Source: Glycocaulis profundi
GTDB taxonomy: Bacteria; Pseudomonadota; Alphaproteobacteria; Caulobacterales; Maricaulaceae
DNA: 38,023 nt
Assembly (NCBI GenBank): GCA_007050995.1
Contig: VJOU01000026.1
Span: 1 to 38,023 of the forward strand
Direction of reading: 5' to 3'
Shown here piece after piece: positions 1-6,996 of this stretch (positions are counted from its first letter, which is position 1; each line of letters opens with the position of its first letter). A model generated the notes under the pieces. The model was given only the letters and a program-made list of their open reading frames with translations, did no database searches and was not told the DNA's origin. The translations under genes and the position numbers were made by a program.

Positions 1-212
1 CCGACACCTCCGGTTCGGCCGCCTACAACATGGGCCTGGGCGAGCGCCGCGCGAACGCGGTGCGCGACGAGATGGTCCGCCTGGGCATCCCGGCGGGGTC
101 GATCTCGACCCAGTCCTTCGGCCAGACCCGTCCGGCCGTGGACACCGGAGACGGCGTGCGCGAGCCGCTGAACCGGCGTTCGGAAGTGGTCATCGACGTG
201 CGCGACAACTAA
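1..212 (+). CDS. OmpA-family C-terminal domain protein (3' end only)
   Basis: Only the last 69 codons are in the window, read from base 3 to a TAA at 210-212. The visible part matches the end of an OmpA/Pal-type peptidoglycan-binding domain. It has the D-T-S-G-S...Y-N core, an L-G-E-R-R-A-N-A-V helix, the G-x-S-I-S...S-F-G-Q strand, and the closing N-R-R-S-E-V-V-I-D motif whose Asn and Arg residues line the diaminopimelate pocket in this family. Such proteins anchor the outer membrane to peptidoglycan. The N-terminal part (signal peptide, barrel or lipobox) is outside the window, so I cannot tell an OmpA porin from a Pal-like lipoprotein. A clear terminator follows, so it is not co-transcribed with ku. 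Confidence 0.9.
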   Translation, partial: DTSGSAAYNMGLGERRANAVRDEMVRLGIPAGSISTQSFGQTRPAVDTGDGVREPLNRRSEVVIDVRDN

Positions 213-237
213 GTCGCCACGACCACGACAAGACTGG

Positions 238-271
238 AAACGGCCCGGCTCACGCCGGGCCGTTTTCGTTT
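238..271 (+). terminator. Rho-independent terminator after the OmpA-family gene
   Basis: A perfect 12-bp stem pairs bases 238-249 with 254-265 around a TCAC loop. It is GC-rich in the middle with A-T pairs at the base, and the right arm runs into TTTTCGTTT. It lies 26 nt after the stop codon and separates the OmpA-family gene from the end-joining operon. Confidence 0.9.
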
Positions 272-320
272 CAGCCCGGCCCGGGACGGAACCGGCGGGG
301 CCGGGCGGCGTTGCGCTGGA

Positions 321-1205
321 ATGGCCGCGCCTCGCACATACTGGACAGGCCATCTGCGCCTGTCGCTCGTCTCCATCGACATCGCGCTCTACTCGGCGGT
401 CAGCCGGGCGGGACGGACCTCGCTGCGTCAGATCCACAAGAAGAGCGGACAGCCCATCCGCCACCAGAAGACCGCCGAGGGCGTCGGGCCGGTGGACACC
501 GCCGAGATCGTGAAGGGCTTCGAGGCGGAGAAGGGCAGCTTCGTGGTGCTCGAACCCGACGAGCTCGACGAGATCAGACTCGAGAGCAAGGACGCGATCC
601 GCATCGTCCAGTTCGTGGACCATTCTGAGATCGATCCGCGCTTTTACGACAAGCCCTATTACGTCGCCCCGCGCGGCAAGGCGGCGACCGAGGGCTTCGT
701 GGTGATCCGCGAGGCGCTGCGGGCGGCGAAGAAGACCGCGCTGGGCCAGATGGCGACCCGCGGGCGCGAGCATCTGGTGGCGATCCGGCCCTGCGGGGAC
801 GGGCTGCTGCTCGAAACCCTGCGCTATGCCGACGAGGTGAAGAGTTCCGACAGCGTGTTCTCCGACATCGACGACGCGGAGGTGGATTCCGAAATGCTGG
901 AGCTGGCCGAGGACCTGATCGCGAAGAAGTCCAAGCCCTTCGATCCCAAGGCCTTCAAGGACTCCTATGAGGAAGCCCTGCGCGAGCTGATCGAGGAGAA
1001 GGCCAAGGGCAAGGCCATCGTGTCGGCCGGCGGAAAGAAGGCGAAGTCCGCCCAGGTCATCGACCTGATGGAGGCGCTGAAAAAATCCGTGAAGGAAGAG
1101 CGCGCGGGCGGCGGCAAGGCGCCGGCGAAAAAGACCACGAAGAAGACCCCCGCGAAGAAACCAGCCTCCAAGACCTCCGGCACGCGGAAGAAGAAAGCCT
1201 CCTAG
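321..1205 (+). CDS. ku: Ku protein, DNA end-binding factor of bacterial NHEJ
   Basis: This encodes 294 aa of the bacterial Ku family. Ku homodimers ring broken DNA ends and recruit LigD for non-homologous end joining. The N-terminus (A-P-R-T-Y-W-T-G-H-L-R-L-S-L-V-S-I) is the standard Ku opening and fixes the start at the ATG at 321. The M-A-T-R-G-R-E-H-L-V-A-I-R-P block near residues 134-147 is a Ku core signature. Residues from about 249 to 294 form a lysine-, alanine- and proline-rich tail (K-K-T-T-K-K-T-P-A-K-K type), as in Ku proteins with extended DNA-binding C-termini. The TAG stop directly abuts the ATG of the ligase gene. Upstream of the start I see only a weak GGA, so translation may be inefficient or nearly leaderless. 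Confidence 0.96.
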   Translation: MAAPRTYWTGHLRLSLVSIDIALYSAVSRAGRTSLRQIHKKSGQPIRHQKTAEGVGPVDTAEIVKGFEAEKGSFVVLEPDELDEIRLESKDAIRIVQFVDHSEIDPRFYDKPYYVAPRGKAATEGFVVIREALRAAKKTALGQMATRGREHLVAIRPCGDGLLLETLRYADEVKSSDSVFSDIDDAEVDSEMLELAEDLIAKKSKPFDPKAFKDSYEEALRELIEEKAKGKAIVSAGGKKAKSAQVIDLMEALKKSVKEERAGGGKAPAKKTTKKTPAKKPASKTSGTRKKKAS

Positions 1206-2717
1206 ATGGCGGGCGGTCTGGACACCTACCGCGCCAAGCGGGACTTCTCCCGAACCCCCGAGCCCGCGCCCTCGCGCCGCAGGGCGAAGGCGGGCCGGGG
1301 CTATCTGATCCAGAAGCATGACGCCACGCGGCTGCATTACGATCTGCGGCTGGAGCATGACGGCGTGCTGCTGAGCTGGGCGGTCACGAAGGGGCCGAGC
1401 CTGGACCCCGCCCAGAAGCGCCTGGCGGTGCGGACCGAGGATCACCCCGTCTCCTATGGAACGTTTGAGGGGGTGATCCCCGAGGGCCAGTACGGGGCGG
1501 GCACGGTGATGCTGTGGGACCGGGGCGAGTGGGAACCGCTCAAGGACGATGTGGACGCGGCGCTGAAGGCCGGGGAGCTGAGCTTCCGGCTTAGCGGCGA
1601 GCGGCTGAAGGGCGAATGGGCGCTGGTGCGGATGAACCGCGAGGGCAAACGCGAGAACTGGCTGCTGATCAAGAAATCCGACGCCCATGCGGGCACCCGC
1701 GACGCCAGCGAGCTGGGCGCGACCAGCATCGCCAGCGGACGGACCATGGCCGCCATCGCGAAGGCCGGAACCAAGAGCGGCGGAAAGCCGCCGAAATTCC
1801 GCGAACCCGCCCTGTGCCGTCTGGTCGATGAACCGCCCGAGGGCGAAGACTGGCTGCATGAGCTGAAATATGACGGCTATCGCCTGCTGGCCGCGGTGGG
1901 CGGAGGCGAGGCGCGGCTGTTCACCCGGTCGGGCAAGGACTGGTCGGACCGGTTCGCCCCGCTGTGCGAGGATCTGAGCGGGCTGAAAGCCGCCGCCCTG
2001 ATCGACGGCGAGGCGGCGGTGCTGAAACACGGCGGGCTGTCGGATTTCTCCGCACTGCAGGCCGCGCTGTCGGGCGATGGCGCGGGGATCGTGTTCTTCG
2101 CCTTCGACCTTCTGGAGCTGGATGGCGAGGACCTGACCAAGCTTCCCCTCGTCGAGCGCAAGGCGAAGCTCAAGACCCTTCTGAAAGGCGCGCCGGACGC
2201 GATCCGCTATGCCGACCACGTGGCGGGCCATGGCGACCGGGTGTTTGAGAAGGCCTGCGCGATGGGCGCGGAGGGGATCATCTCCAAGCGGGCGGACGCC
2301 CCCTATCGCGGCGGGCGCACCGGCGGCTGGCTGAAGATCAAGTGCGAGCATCGCGAGGAGGCGGTGATCATCGGCTGGTCGCCGTCCGACAAGGACCGCG
2401 AGTTCGCCTCCCTGCTGCTGGCCACGTTCGAGGACGGGGCCTGGGTCTATCGCGGGCGGGTCGGGACCGGGTTCGACGCGGCCGCGCGCGCGGACATCGC
2501 CGCGAAGATGAGCAGGCTGACCCGCAAGACCGCCCCCGCCGACGTGCCGCGCGCCATCGCGAAGGATGCCGTCTGGGTGACGCCCAGCCTGGTCGCGGAG
2601 CTGCGCTACACCGAGCGCACGCCTGACGGCCTGTTCCGTCATCCCGCCTTCCTGGGCCTGCGCGAGGACAAGGCGGCGAAAGAGGTCTCCGCCGAACCCG
2701 GGGGCGGGCATGGCTGA
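1206..2717 (+). CDS. ligD: LigD-type phosphoesterase plus ATP-dependent DNA ligase
   Basis: This 503-aa protein carries two of the three LigD activities. Residues about 30-160 are the 3'-phosphoesterase domain, with the Q-K-H-D-A-T-R-L-H-Y-D-L-R core at 36-48 and a second conserved His in T-E-D-H-P near 80. It trims 3' ends during end joining. Residues about 200-490 are the ATP-dependent ligase: nucleotidyl Lys221 in E-L-K-Y-D-G-Y-R, E-G-I-I-S-K-R at 356-362 and W-L-K-I-K-C at 375-380, followed by the OB-fold. The polymerase domain normally fused in Pseudomonas-type LigD (PE-LIG-POL order) is missing here and is encoded by the next gene. The ATG follows the ku stop with no gap. Its last 8 nt overlap the polymerase gene in another frame. 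Confidence 0.95.
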   Translation: MAGGLDTYRAKRDFSRTPEPAPSRRRAKAGRGYLIQKHDATRLHYDLRLEHDGVLLSWAVTKGPSLDPAQKRLAVRTEDHPVSYGTFEGVIPEGQYGAGTVMLWDRGEWEPLKDDVDAALKAGELSFRLSGERLKGEWALVRMNREGKRENWLLIKKSDAHAGTRDASELGATSIASGRTMAAIAKAGTKSGGKPPKFREPALCRLVDEPPEGEDWLHELKYDGYRLLAAVGGGEARLFTRSGKDWSDRFAPLCEDLSGLKAAALIDGEAAVLKHGGLSDFSALQAALSGDGAGIVFFAFDLLELDGEDLTKLPLVERKAKLKTLLKGAPDAIRYADHVAGHGDRVFEKACAMGAEGIISKRADAPYRGGRTGGWLKIKCEHREEAVIIGWSPSDKDREFASLLLATFEDGAWVYRGRVGTGFDAAARADIAAKMSRLTRKTAPADVPRAIAKDAVWVTPSLVAELRYTERTPDGLFRHPAFLGLREDKAAKEVSAEPGGGHG

Positions 2718-3603
2718 GACCGCCCTCACCCATCCCGATCGCGTCTATTATCCCGATGACGCGATCACCAAGGCCGACGTGCGCGATTTCTATCGCGCGA
2801 TGGCGGACCGCATCCTGCCCCATGCGGCGGGACGGCCGCTGTCTCTGGTGCGCTGTCCGGGCGGGATCAAAGAGAGCTGCTTCTTCCAGAAGCATCTCGG
2901 CGAGGGCATGCCAGACGCGCTCAGGCCCGTGCCGGTGCGCGAGAAGGACGGGGGACTGGCCGATTACCTGACGGTGGAGGACGCGGCGGGCCTCGAGGCG
3001 CTGGCCCAGATCGGGGCGCTGGAGATCCATCCCTGGGGCGCGAAGGCGGACGACATCGAGCGGCCCGAGCGCATCATCTTCGATCTCGACCCGGACGAGG
3101 GACTGGACTTCGCCGACGTCAAGGCCGCCGCCAGAACCGTGCGCGATCTGCTGAAGGCGTCCGGCCTCGCCCCCTTCACCCTGCTGACGGGGGGCAAGGG
3201 GCTGCATGTGATCGCGCCGCTCAAACCGAAGGCCGACTGGGAGACGGTGAAGGATTTCTGCCGCACGCTGGCGAAAACCCTCGCCGCCCATGAGCCGGAG
3301 CGCTTCACCGCCGAGGCGTCGAAGAAAAAGCGCGAAGGGCGGATCTTCATCGACTGGCTGCGCAATCAGCGCGGCCAGACCTCGGTCTGCCCCTACAGCC
3401 TGCGCGCCCGGCCCGGCGCGCCGGTGGCCACCCCGATCCGCTGGGACGAGCTGGGGCGGGCACGCTCGGGGGCGGCCTACACGCTGAAAACCCTGCCGCG
3501 GCGGCTGGGTTCGCTGGGCGCGGACCCGTGGGCGGACTATCTCGACAGCGCGGCGCCCCTGTCACAGGCGGCGCTCAAGACGCTGAAGAAGGCCCTGGGC
3601 TGA
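2710..3603 (+). CDS. LigD-type polymerase/primase (stand-alone POL domain)
   Basis: This 297-aa protein is the archaeo-eukaryotic primase-like polymerase module of LigD, which fills gaps and adds nucleotides at broken ends. Metal ligands D125 and D127 lie in I-I-F-D-L-D-P, the nucleotide-binding motif G-G-K-G-L-H-V at 161-167, and the third acidic residue D215 in R-I-F-I-D-W. R-N-Q-R-G-Q-T-S-V-C-P-Y-S follows at 218-230. All catalytic residues are present, so it should be active as a separate protein. Its start overlaps the end of the ligase gene within an ATGGCTGA sequence, which suggests translational coupling. Domain order in the operon equals that of fused LigD, so it could be a gene split or the unfused ancestral form. 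Confidence 0.95.
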   Translation: MAETALTHPDRVYYPDDAITKADVRDFYRAMADRILPHAAGRPLSLVRCPGGIKESCFFQKHLGEGMPDALRPVPVREKDGGLADYLTVEDAAGLEALAQIGALEIHPWGAKADDIERPERIIFDLDPDEGLDFADVKAAARTVRDLLKASGLAPFTLLTGGKGLHVIAPLKPKADWETVKDFCRTLAKTLAAHEPERFTAEASKKKREGRIFIDWLRNQRGQTSVCPYSLRARPGAPVATPIRWDELGRARSGAAYTLKTLPRRLGSLGADPWADYLDSAAPLSQAALKTLKKALG

Positions 3604-3607
3604 CGCC

Positions 3608-4327
3608 ATGACATCCTCCCTCGCCTCCCTGCCCGAGGGTTATCGGGCGGTGGTGGCCGGCGCGACCGGCGGCATCGGCGCCGCCCTGCTCGCCCGGCTG
3701 AAATCCGATCCGCGCTGCGCCGAGGCCGTCGGCCTGTCCCGGCGCTCCGACCCGCCGCTGGACGCGGCCCGGCCCGAGACGGTCGAAGCCGCGATGGACC
3801 GCGCCGCGGCGGGCGGGCCGCTACATCTGGTGATCGTGGCGACGGGCGTTCTGCACGGGCCGGACCTGTCGCCGGAGAAGAGCTGGCGGCATCTGGACGC
3901 CGGCGCGATGGAGCAGGTCTTCCGGGTCAATACGGTCCTGCCCGCCCTGATCGCGAAGCACGCGCTGGACCGGCTGGCCAAAGGCGAGAAGGCGGTGTTC
4001 GCCGCGCTGTCAGCGCGCGTAGGCTCGATCTCGGACAACCGGCTGGGCGGCTGGCACGCCTATCGCGCCTCGAAAGCGGCCCTGAACCAGATCCTGCGCA
4101 CCTGCGCCATCGAGCTGGCCCGCAAGAACCCCTCAGCCCTGTGCATCGGCCTGCACCCCGGCACGGTGGACACCGGCCTGTCCGAACCCTTCCAGGGCAA
4201 CGTCCCCGACGGAAAGCTCTTCACCCCCGACCACAGCGCGGCGCGCCTGCTGGCGGTGATCGACGCGCTGGGGGCGGAGGCGTCGGGCGGGGTGTATGAC
4301 TGGGCGGGGGAGCGGGTGGGGGCGTGA
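3608..4327 (+). CDS. SDR-family oxidoreductase (C-factor-like)
   Basis: This 239-aa protein is a classical short-chain dehydrogenase. The Rossmann motif G-A-T-G-G-I-G-A lies at 18-25. N108 sits in the helix αE position (V-N-T-V), and the catalytic Y152-x-x-x-K156 is in H-A-Y-R-A-S-K, with Ser residues at 135 and 140 as candidates for the third catalytic residue. H-P-G-T-V-D-T at about 188-194 is typical of the CsgA/C-factor-like group, which act on unknown small substrates with NAD(P)H. The start is 4 nt after the polymerase stop, so it is probably transcribed with ku and the ligase genes. I see no link to repair beyond position. It converges with the TIR gene 3 nt downstream. Confidence 0.9.
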   Translation: MTSSLASLPEGYRAVVAGATGGIGAALLARLKSDPRCAEAVGLSRRSDPPLDAARPETVEAAMDRAAAGGPLHLVIVATGVLHGPDLSPEKSWRHLDAGAMEQVFRVNTVLPALIAKHALDRLAKGEKAVFAALSARVGSISDNRLGGWHAYRASKAALNQILRTCAIELARKNPSALCIGLHPGTVDTGLSEPFQGNVPDGKLFTPDHSAARLLAVIDALGAEASGGVYDWAGERVGA

Positions 4328-5513
4328 AAATTAGAACGGGAAGTCTTTATCAGACGAAGAATTCGCTTCCGTTATCTCTTTTCCGGAAAATTCTAACCTC
4401 TTTCCAGTAGCAGCCTCAAGATATCGTTTGAACCAATTACCCCTATTATGTATGCCATTGCAATTATGAAGCTGATCGTTGCGGTAATACCCTTCCACAA
4501 TTAAACGAAACTCTCTATCATTTAGCCTATCTGTGAAATCGACCAAGGATTGCAGCCTAGTCATGGCGTCAGAATAATTAGCGGAACCTATAAAAGAGTC
4601 AATCAAAGATGCCTTTACTCTACTTTCGTGTCCAACTTCTTTTATTATTATTTGCTTTAGTCTATGAATTTCAGATTCCACAGCCTCATACGGAATTTTT
4701 ATTGCCTGCTTATTCGATATAAAACCCCGGGGGTCCACTTTGCCGGTCTTCAAAATCACGATTGGAATGTTACGCGCCAGCGCGAAACCAACCTCTTGAT
4801 TGGTCCATACACTTTCATGAAATTCGTCTGTCAATAGCACAAGCATTACCTCCATTGTTAGGAGGCCATTCAAAATCTCTTTCTGCCACTCCCGCATTGG
4901 TTTGATTGCATCATGAGCTACGAACGATGAAACCCCTACTGGATCAAGCAAAGATGCGATTGTATTTGCAAGCTCCTTATCGCCATCACGGTGGCTGATA
5001 AAAAGGCGCAGCGCGTTTCCCCTCCACAGACCCACATCTTCGGGCCTAGCAATGGGCTCCATACTGAACGGCACGCCTGCCTGGTATTCTGGGTCAGCCT
5101 CAAAATAAGGCCCTATCGAGAAAGCCCTAACATACTCATTCTCAATGTCTGGATATACTTTATTCAAATCAGCTCGTATAGATTCAAATAATTCGGATTG
5201 CTTATCGAGATCAATCAACGCCATTAAATCATCAGAAACAAAAAGCCTCACATCGTGCCCATAGGTCCCACCATTCCAATTATCAAACTCCGTCTCAGGC
5301 TCGATATACACAACCGACTCTTCAATTAGCCTGCAAATATCATGCTTTCCCTTACGCTCATAATGGCCTCTCAAGCGCCGGAGTGCCGGCAAAATTTTGG
5401 GGACCAGAGCAAAATCATCCGCCATGCCAATCCCCAGCCGCACAAATTTTCAACTGCTCACGCGCAAGGCAGCACGATAGCACTTACTGCGGGCATCATA
5501 AATTTAGGAGAAA
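4328..5513. mobile_element. Putative one-gene island at the 3' end of tRNA-Thr
   Basis: This segment is visibly AT-rich, with AT-ending codons and runs such as ATTATTATTTGC, whereas both flanks are strongly GC-rich. It starts right after the SDR stop and ends at the encoded CCA of tRNA-Thr, a typical integration target. It holds one gene, for a TIR-domain protein. I found no integrase and no second copy of the tRNA 3' end near 4330, so transfer is inferred from composition and location only. Confidence 0.45.
4331..5425 (-). CDS. TIR-domain protein, candidate NADase anti-phage effector
   Basis: The ATG at 5425 gives 364 aa. It follows a GGGGAT-like ribosome site; a GTG at 5443 would add six residues but has none. 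Residues about 139-227 look like a TIR domain: L-R-L-F-I-S-H-R-D-G-D at 139-149, a W180-x-x-E183-I helix where TIR NADases carry the catalytic Glu, then L-L-T-D-E-F near 197-202 and S-x-W-T-N-Q-E-V-G-F-A near 205-215. TIR domains of this kind usually cleave NAD+ or make signalling nucleotides in phage defence. The first ~135 residues contain D-N-W-N-G-G-T-Y-G-H at 48-57, which I cannot assign. Residues ~269-339 form a helical tail with paired Asn/Gln and Gly. No membrane segment or signal peptide is visible, so it is probably cytoplasmic. No partner gene is adjacent, so it is not an obvious Thoeris or CBASS operon. The NADase role is inference. Confidence 0.8.
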   Translation of the reverse strand: MADDFALVPKILPALRRLRGHYERKGKHDICRLIEESVVYIEPETEFDNWNGGTYGHDVRLFVSDDLMALIDLDKQSELFESIRADLNKVYPDIENEYVRAFSIGPYFEADPEYQAGVPFSMEPIARPEDVGLWRGNALRLFISHRDGDKELANTIASLLDPVGVSSFVAHDAIKPMREWQKEILNGLLTMEVMLVLLTDEFHESVWTNQEVGFALARNIPIVILKTGKVDPRGFISNKQAIKIPYEAVESEIHRLKQIIIKEVGHESRVKASLIDSFIGSANYSDAMTRLQSLVDFTDRLNDREFRLIVEGYYRNDQLHNCNGIHNRGNWFKRYLEAATGKRLEFSGKEITEANSSSDKDFPF

Positions 5514-5589
<76 letters not shown>

Positions 5590-5618
5590 GCCGGCCGGGA
5601 CGGGCCTCAAGGCGGCGG

Positions 5619-5647
5619 AACCTAGCCGCCTTTCGCGCCCGCGGCAA
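5619..5647 (-). promoter_or_regulatory. Promoter of tRNA-Thr
   Basis: On the minus strand TTGCCG (5647-5642) and TAGGTT (5624-5619) are separated by 17 nt, and the mature tRNA begins 29 nt downstream of the -10. The core AAGGCGGCTAGGTT recurs in the proposed infB promoter, which supports both. Confidence 0.6.
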
Positions 5648-5677
5648 GCGGGCGCTGCAAGGCCGGTCGGCGGTGGT

Positions 5678-6229
5678 TCAGCGGCCCTCCAGCGGGTATT
5701 CGGCCTCGGCCAGATACTGGTTGGGGCCTTTGCGTTTCTGTTGGCTGGAATACAGCGCGAAACGGTCCGCGATGAAGGGCTCGGAGGCGTATAGATTGAG
5801 CCGCTGTTCGAAGCGCTGAAGCCGGACGAGGTCGGGGCTGGTCAGATAGGCCAGCGTCAGATGCGGCATGTAGACCCGCCGCTCCATCTCGAGCCCCGCG
5901 CGCTTACCCGCCTGGGCGCACTGGCGGGCGAGATCGGCCAGGGGCTCGCCGCCCTCCACGCCCAGCCACAGGGCATGGGGCTCGTTCGAGCCGAAATGGC
6001 CCGCCCCTTTCAGGCGCAGCTCGAACGGGGCGATGCGGATGCGCGCCAGCGCGGAGTCCAGCTCCTCGACCCGGTCCAGCTCGGTGTCGCCATAAAAGGC
6101 GAGCGTGATGTGGAAATTCTCCCTCGGACGCCATTTCGCGCCGGGCACGCCCTTCTGCAGGGGCGTGACGCGGGCGGCGATCTCGGCGGGGATCGGCAGG
6201 GCGGCGAAAATGCGGAGCGCGGTGGACAT
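5678..6229 (-). CDS. thpR: RNA 2',3'-cyclic phosphodiesterase (LigT/ThpR family)
   Basis: This 183-aa protein is a 2H phosphoesterase that opens 2',3'-cyclic phosphate RNA ends to 2'-phosphates in the cytoplasm. Both catalytic H-x-T-x motifs are present: H40-I-T-L and H123-L-T-L. The M-P-H-L-T-L-A-Y context and the C-terminal L-Y-S-S-Q-Q-K-R-K-G-P-N-Q-Y are family hallmarks, and the length is normal. The reading frame stays open far upstream, but M-S-T-A-L-R-I-F-A-A at 6229 is the conserved N-terminus, so I use that ATG. It is transcribed away from rimP, and the 190-nt gap between them contains the proposed rimP promoter and leader. Confidence 0.93.
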   Translation of the reverse strand: MSTALRIFAALPIPAEIAARVTPLQKGVPGAKWRPRENFHITLAFYGDTELDRVEELDSALARIRIAPFELRLKGAGHFGSNEPHALWLGVEGGEPLADLARQCAQAGKRAGLEMERRVYMPHLTLAYLTSPDLVRLQRFEQRLNLYASEPFIADRFALYSSQQKRKGPNQYLAEAEYPLEGR

Positions 6230-6279
6230 GGATCGAGTCCGCCACGGGCCGGGCCGGAGCGTCAAGCCGCGTCCCGCCA

Positions 6280-6308
6280 TTGCGCGCATCGCCTCCGAAG
6301 CGTATATA
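6280..6308 (+). promoter_or_regulatory. Candidate promoter of the rimP-nusA operon
   Basis: TTGCGC (6280-6285) and TATATA (6303-6308) are 17 nt apart in the thpR-rimP gap. Transcription would start near 6315 and give a leader of about 105 nt containing the hairpin at 6350-6376. Confidence 0.5.
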
Positions 6309-6349
6309 GGCGTCATTCCAAGTTCGATAACGCGGGGATCGCGATATCG

Positions 6350-6376
6350 GGCGGCTCGCTGGCGGGCCGCCTTTTT
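6350..6376 (+). terminator. Terminator-like hairpin in the rimP leader
   Basis: GGCGGC (6350-6355) pairs with GCCGCC (6366-6371) around a 10-nt loop that can form two further pairs, and five T residues follow directly (6372-6376). It lies between the proposed promoter and rimP with no gene before it, so it could act as an attenuator for the nusA operon. NusA itself affects such hairpins, which would allow feedback; that is inference. Confidence 0.45.
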
Positions 6377-6393
6377 CGATTTGCCGCCACGCC

Positions 6394-6423
6394 ATGACCG
6401 ACATAGAAGGCCGCACCGCTTGA
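6394..6423 (+). CDS. Possible 9-codon leader ORF before rimP
   Basis: ATG at 6394 opens a frame reading M-T-D-I-E-G-R-T-A and stops at TGA 6421-6423, overlapping the TTG start of rimP. It resembles a normal RimP N-terminus. It may be a coupling leader peptide, or the true rimP start separated by a frameshift or sequence error. The low score reflects the small size. Confidence 0.25.
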   Translation: MTDIEGRTA

Positions 6424-6992
6424 AGACCAAGACCCGTCAGGACGAACTCATCCTCGCCATCGCCGAGCCTCTCGCCCGGACGCTGGGGCTGGAGATCGTG
6501 CGCGTGCGGGTGATGAGCGGCAAGCGCCAGACCGTGCAGATCATGGCCGAGCGCGCCGACGGCACGATGGAGGTCTCCGACTGCGCCCGCCTGTCGCGCG
6601 CGCTGTCCGAGATTCTCGACGAGGCCGACCCGATCAAGGGCGAGTACGATCTGGAGGTCTCCTCGCCGGGCATCGACCGGCCCCTGACCACGCTGGAGCA
6701 TTTCGCCCGCTGGGAAGGGTTCGAGGCCAAGATCGAGCTCGACCGGCTGGTGGAGAACCGCAAGCGCTTCCGCGGCGAACTGGCCGGGATCGAGGACGGC
6801 AGCGTGCTGATCAACCTGCCCAAGGAGGAGGACACCGCCGTCCTGCCCTTCGACTGGATCGCGGACGCCAAGCTGGTGCTGACCGACGAACTGATCGCGG
6901 AAAGCCTGAAAGGCCGGCCCGATCCGAACCTGAACGACGACACACTCACCGACGATGACGGCTCGCCCGCGAGCCCTAGCGACAAGGACTGA
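6420..6992 (+). CDS. rimP: Ribosome maturation factor RimP
   Basis: This 190-aa protein helps assemble the 30S subunit. It shows the family pattern: P-L-A-R-T-L-G-L-E-I-V-R-V-R-V near the N-terminus, D-C-A-R-L-S-R-A-L-S-E-I-L-D, then the signature Y-D-L-E-V-S-S-P-G-I-D-R-P-L at about 80-93, followed by an SH3-like C-terminal domain. The frame has no in-frame ATG upstream of the conserved region. The best start is TTG at 6420, nine nt after AGAAGG (6405-6410). It leads the rimP-nusA-ylxR-infB set, and nusA begins 4 nt after its stop. The acidic tail (D-D-D-G-S type) is longer than usual. Confidence 0.93.
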   Translation: MKTKTRQDELILAIAEPLARTLGLEIVRVRVMSGKRQTVQIMAERADGTMEVSDCARLSRALSEILDEADPIKGEYDLEVSSPGIDRPLTTLEHFARWEGFEAKIELDRLVENRKRFRGELAGIEDGSVLINLPKEEDTAVLPFDWIADAKLVLTDELIAESLKGRPDPNLNDDTLTDDDGSPASPSDKD

Positions 6993-6996
6993 AGCC

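Noticed and set aside
1080-1200. Lysine-rich AAG-repeat region at the end of ku as a tandem DNA repeat.
   Set aside because: It is codon-level low complexity of the Ku tail. No exact repeat unit is present.
4300-4360. Second copy of the tRNA-Thr 3' end as an attachment repeat for the TIR island.
   Set aside because: No stretch resembling TGGTGCCGCTTGCGTG was found near the SDR/TIR junction, so no attL/attR pair can be claimed.
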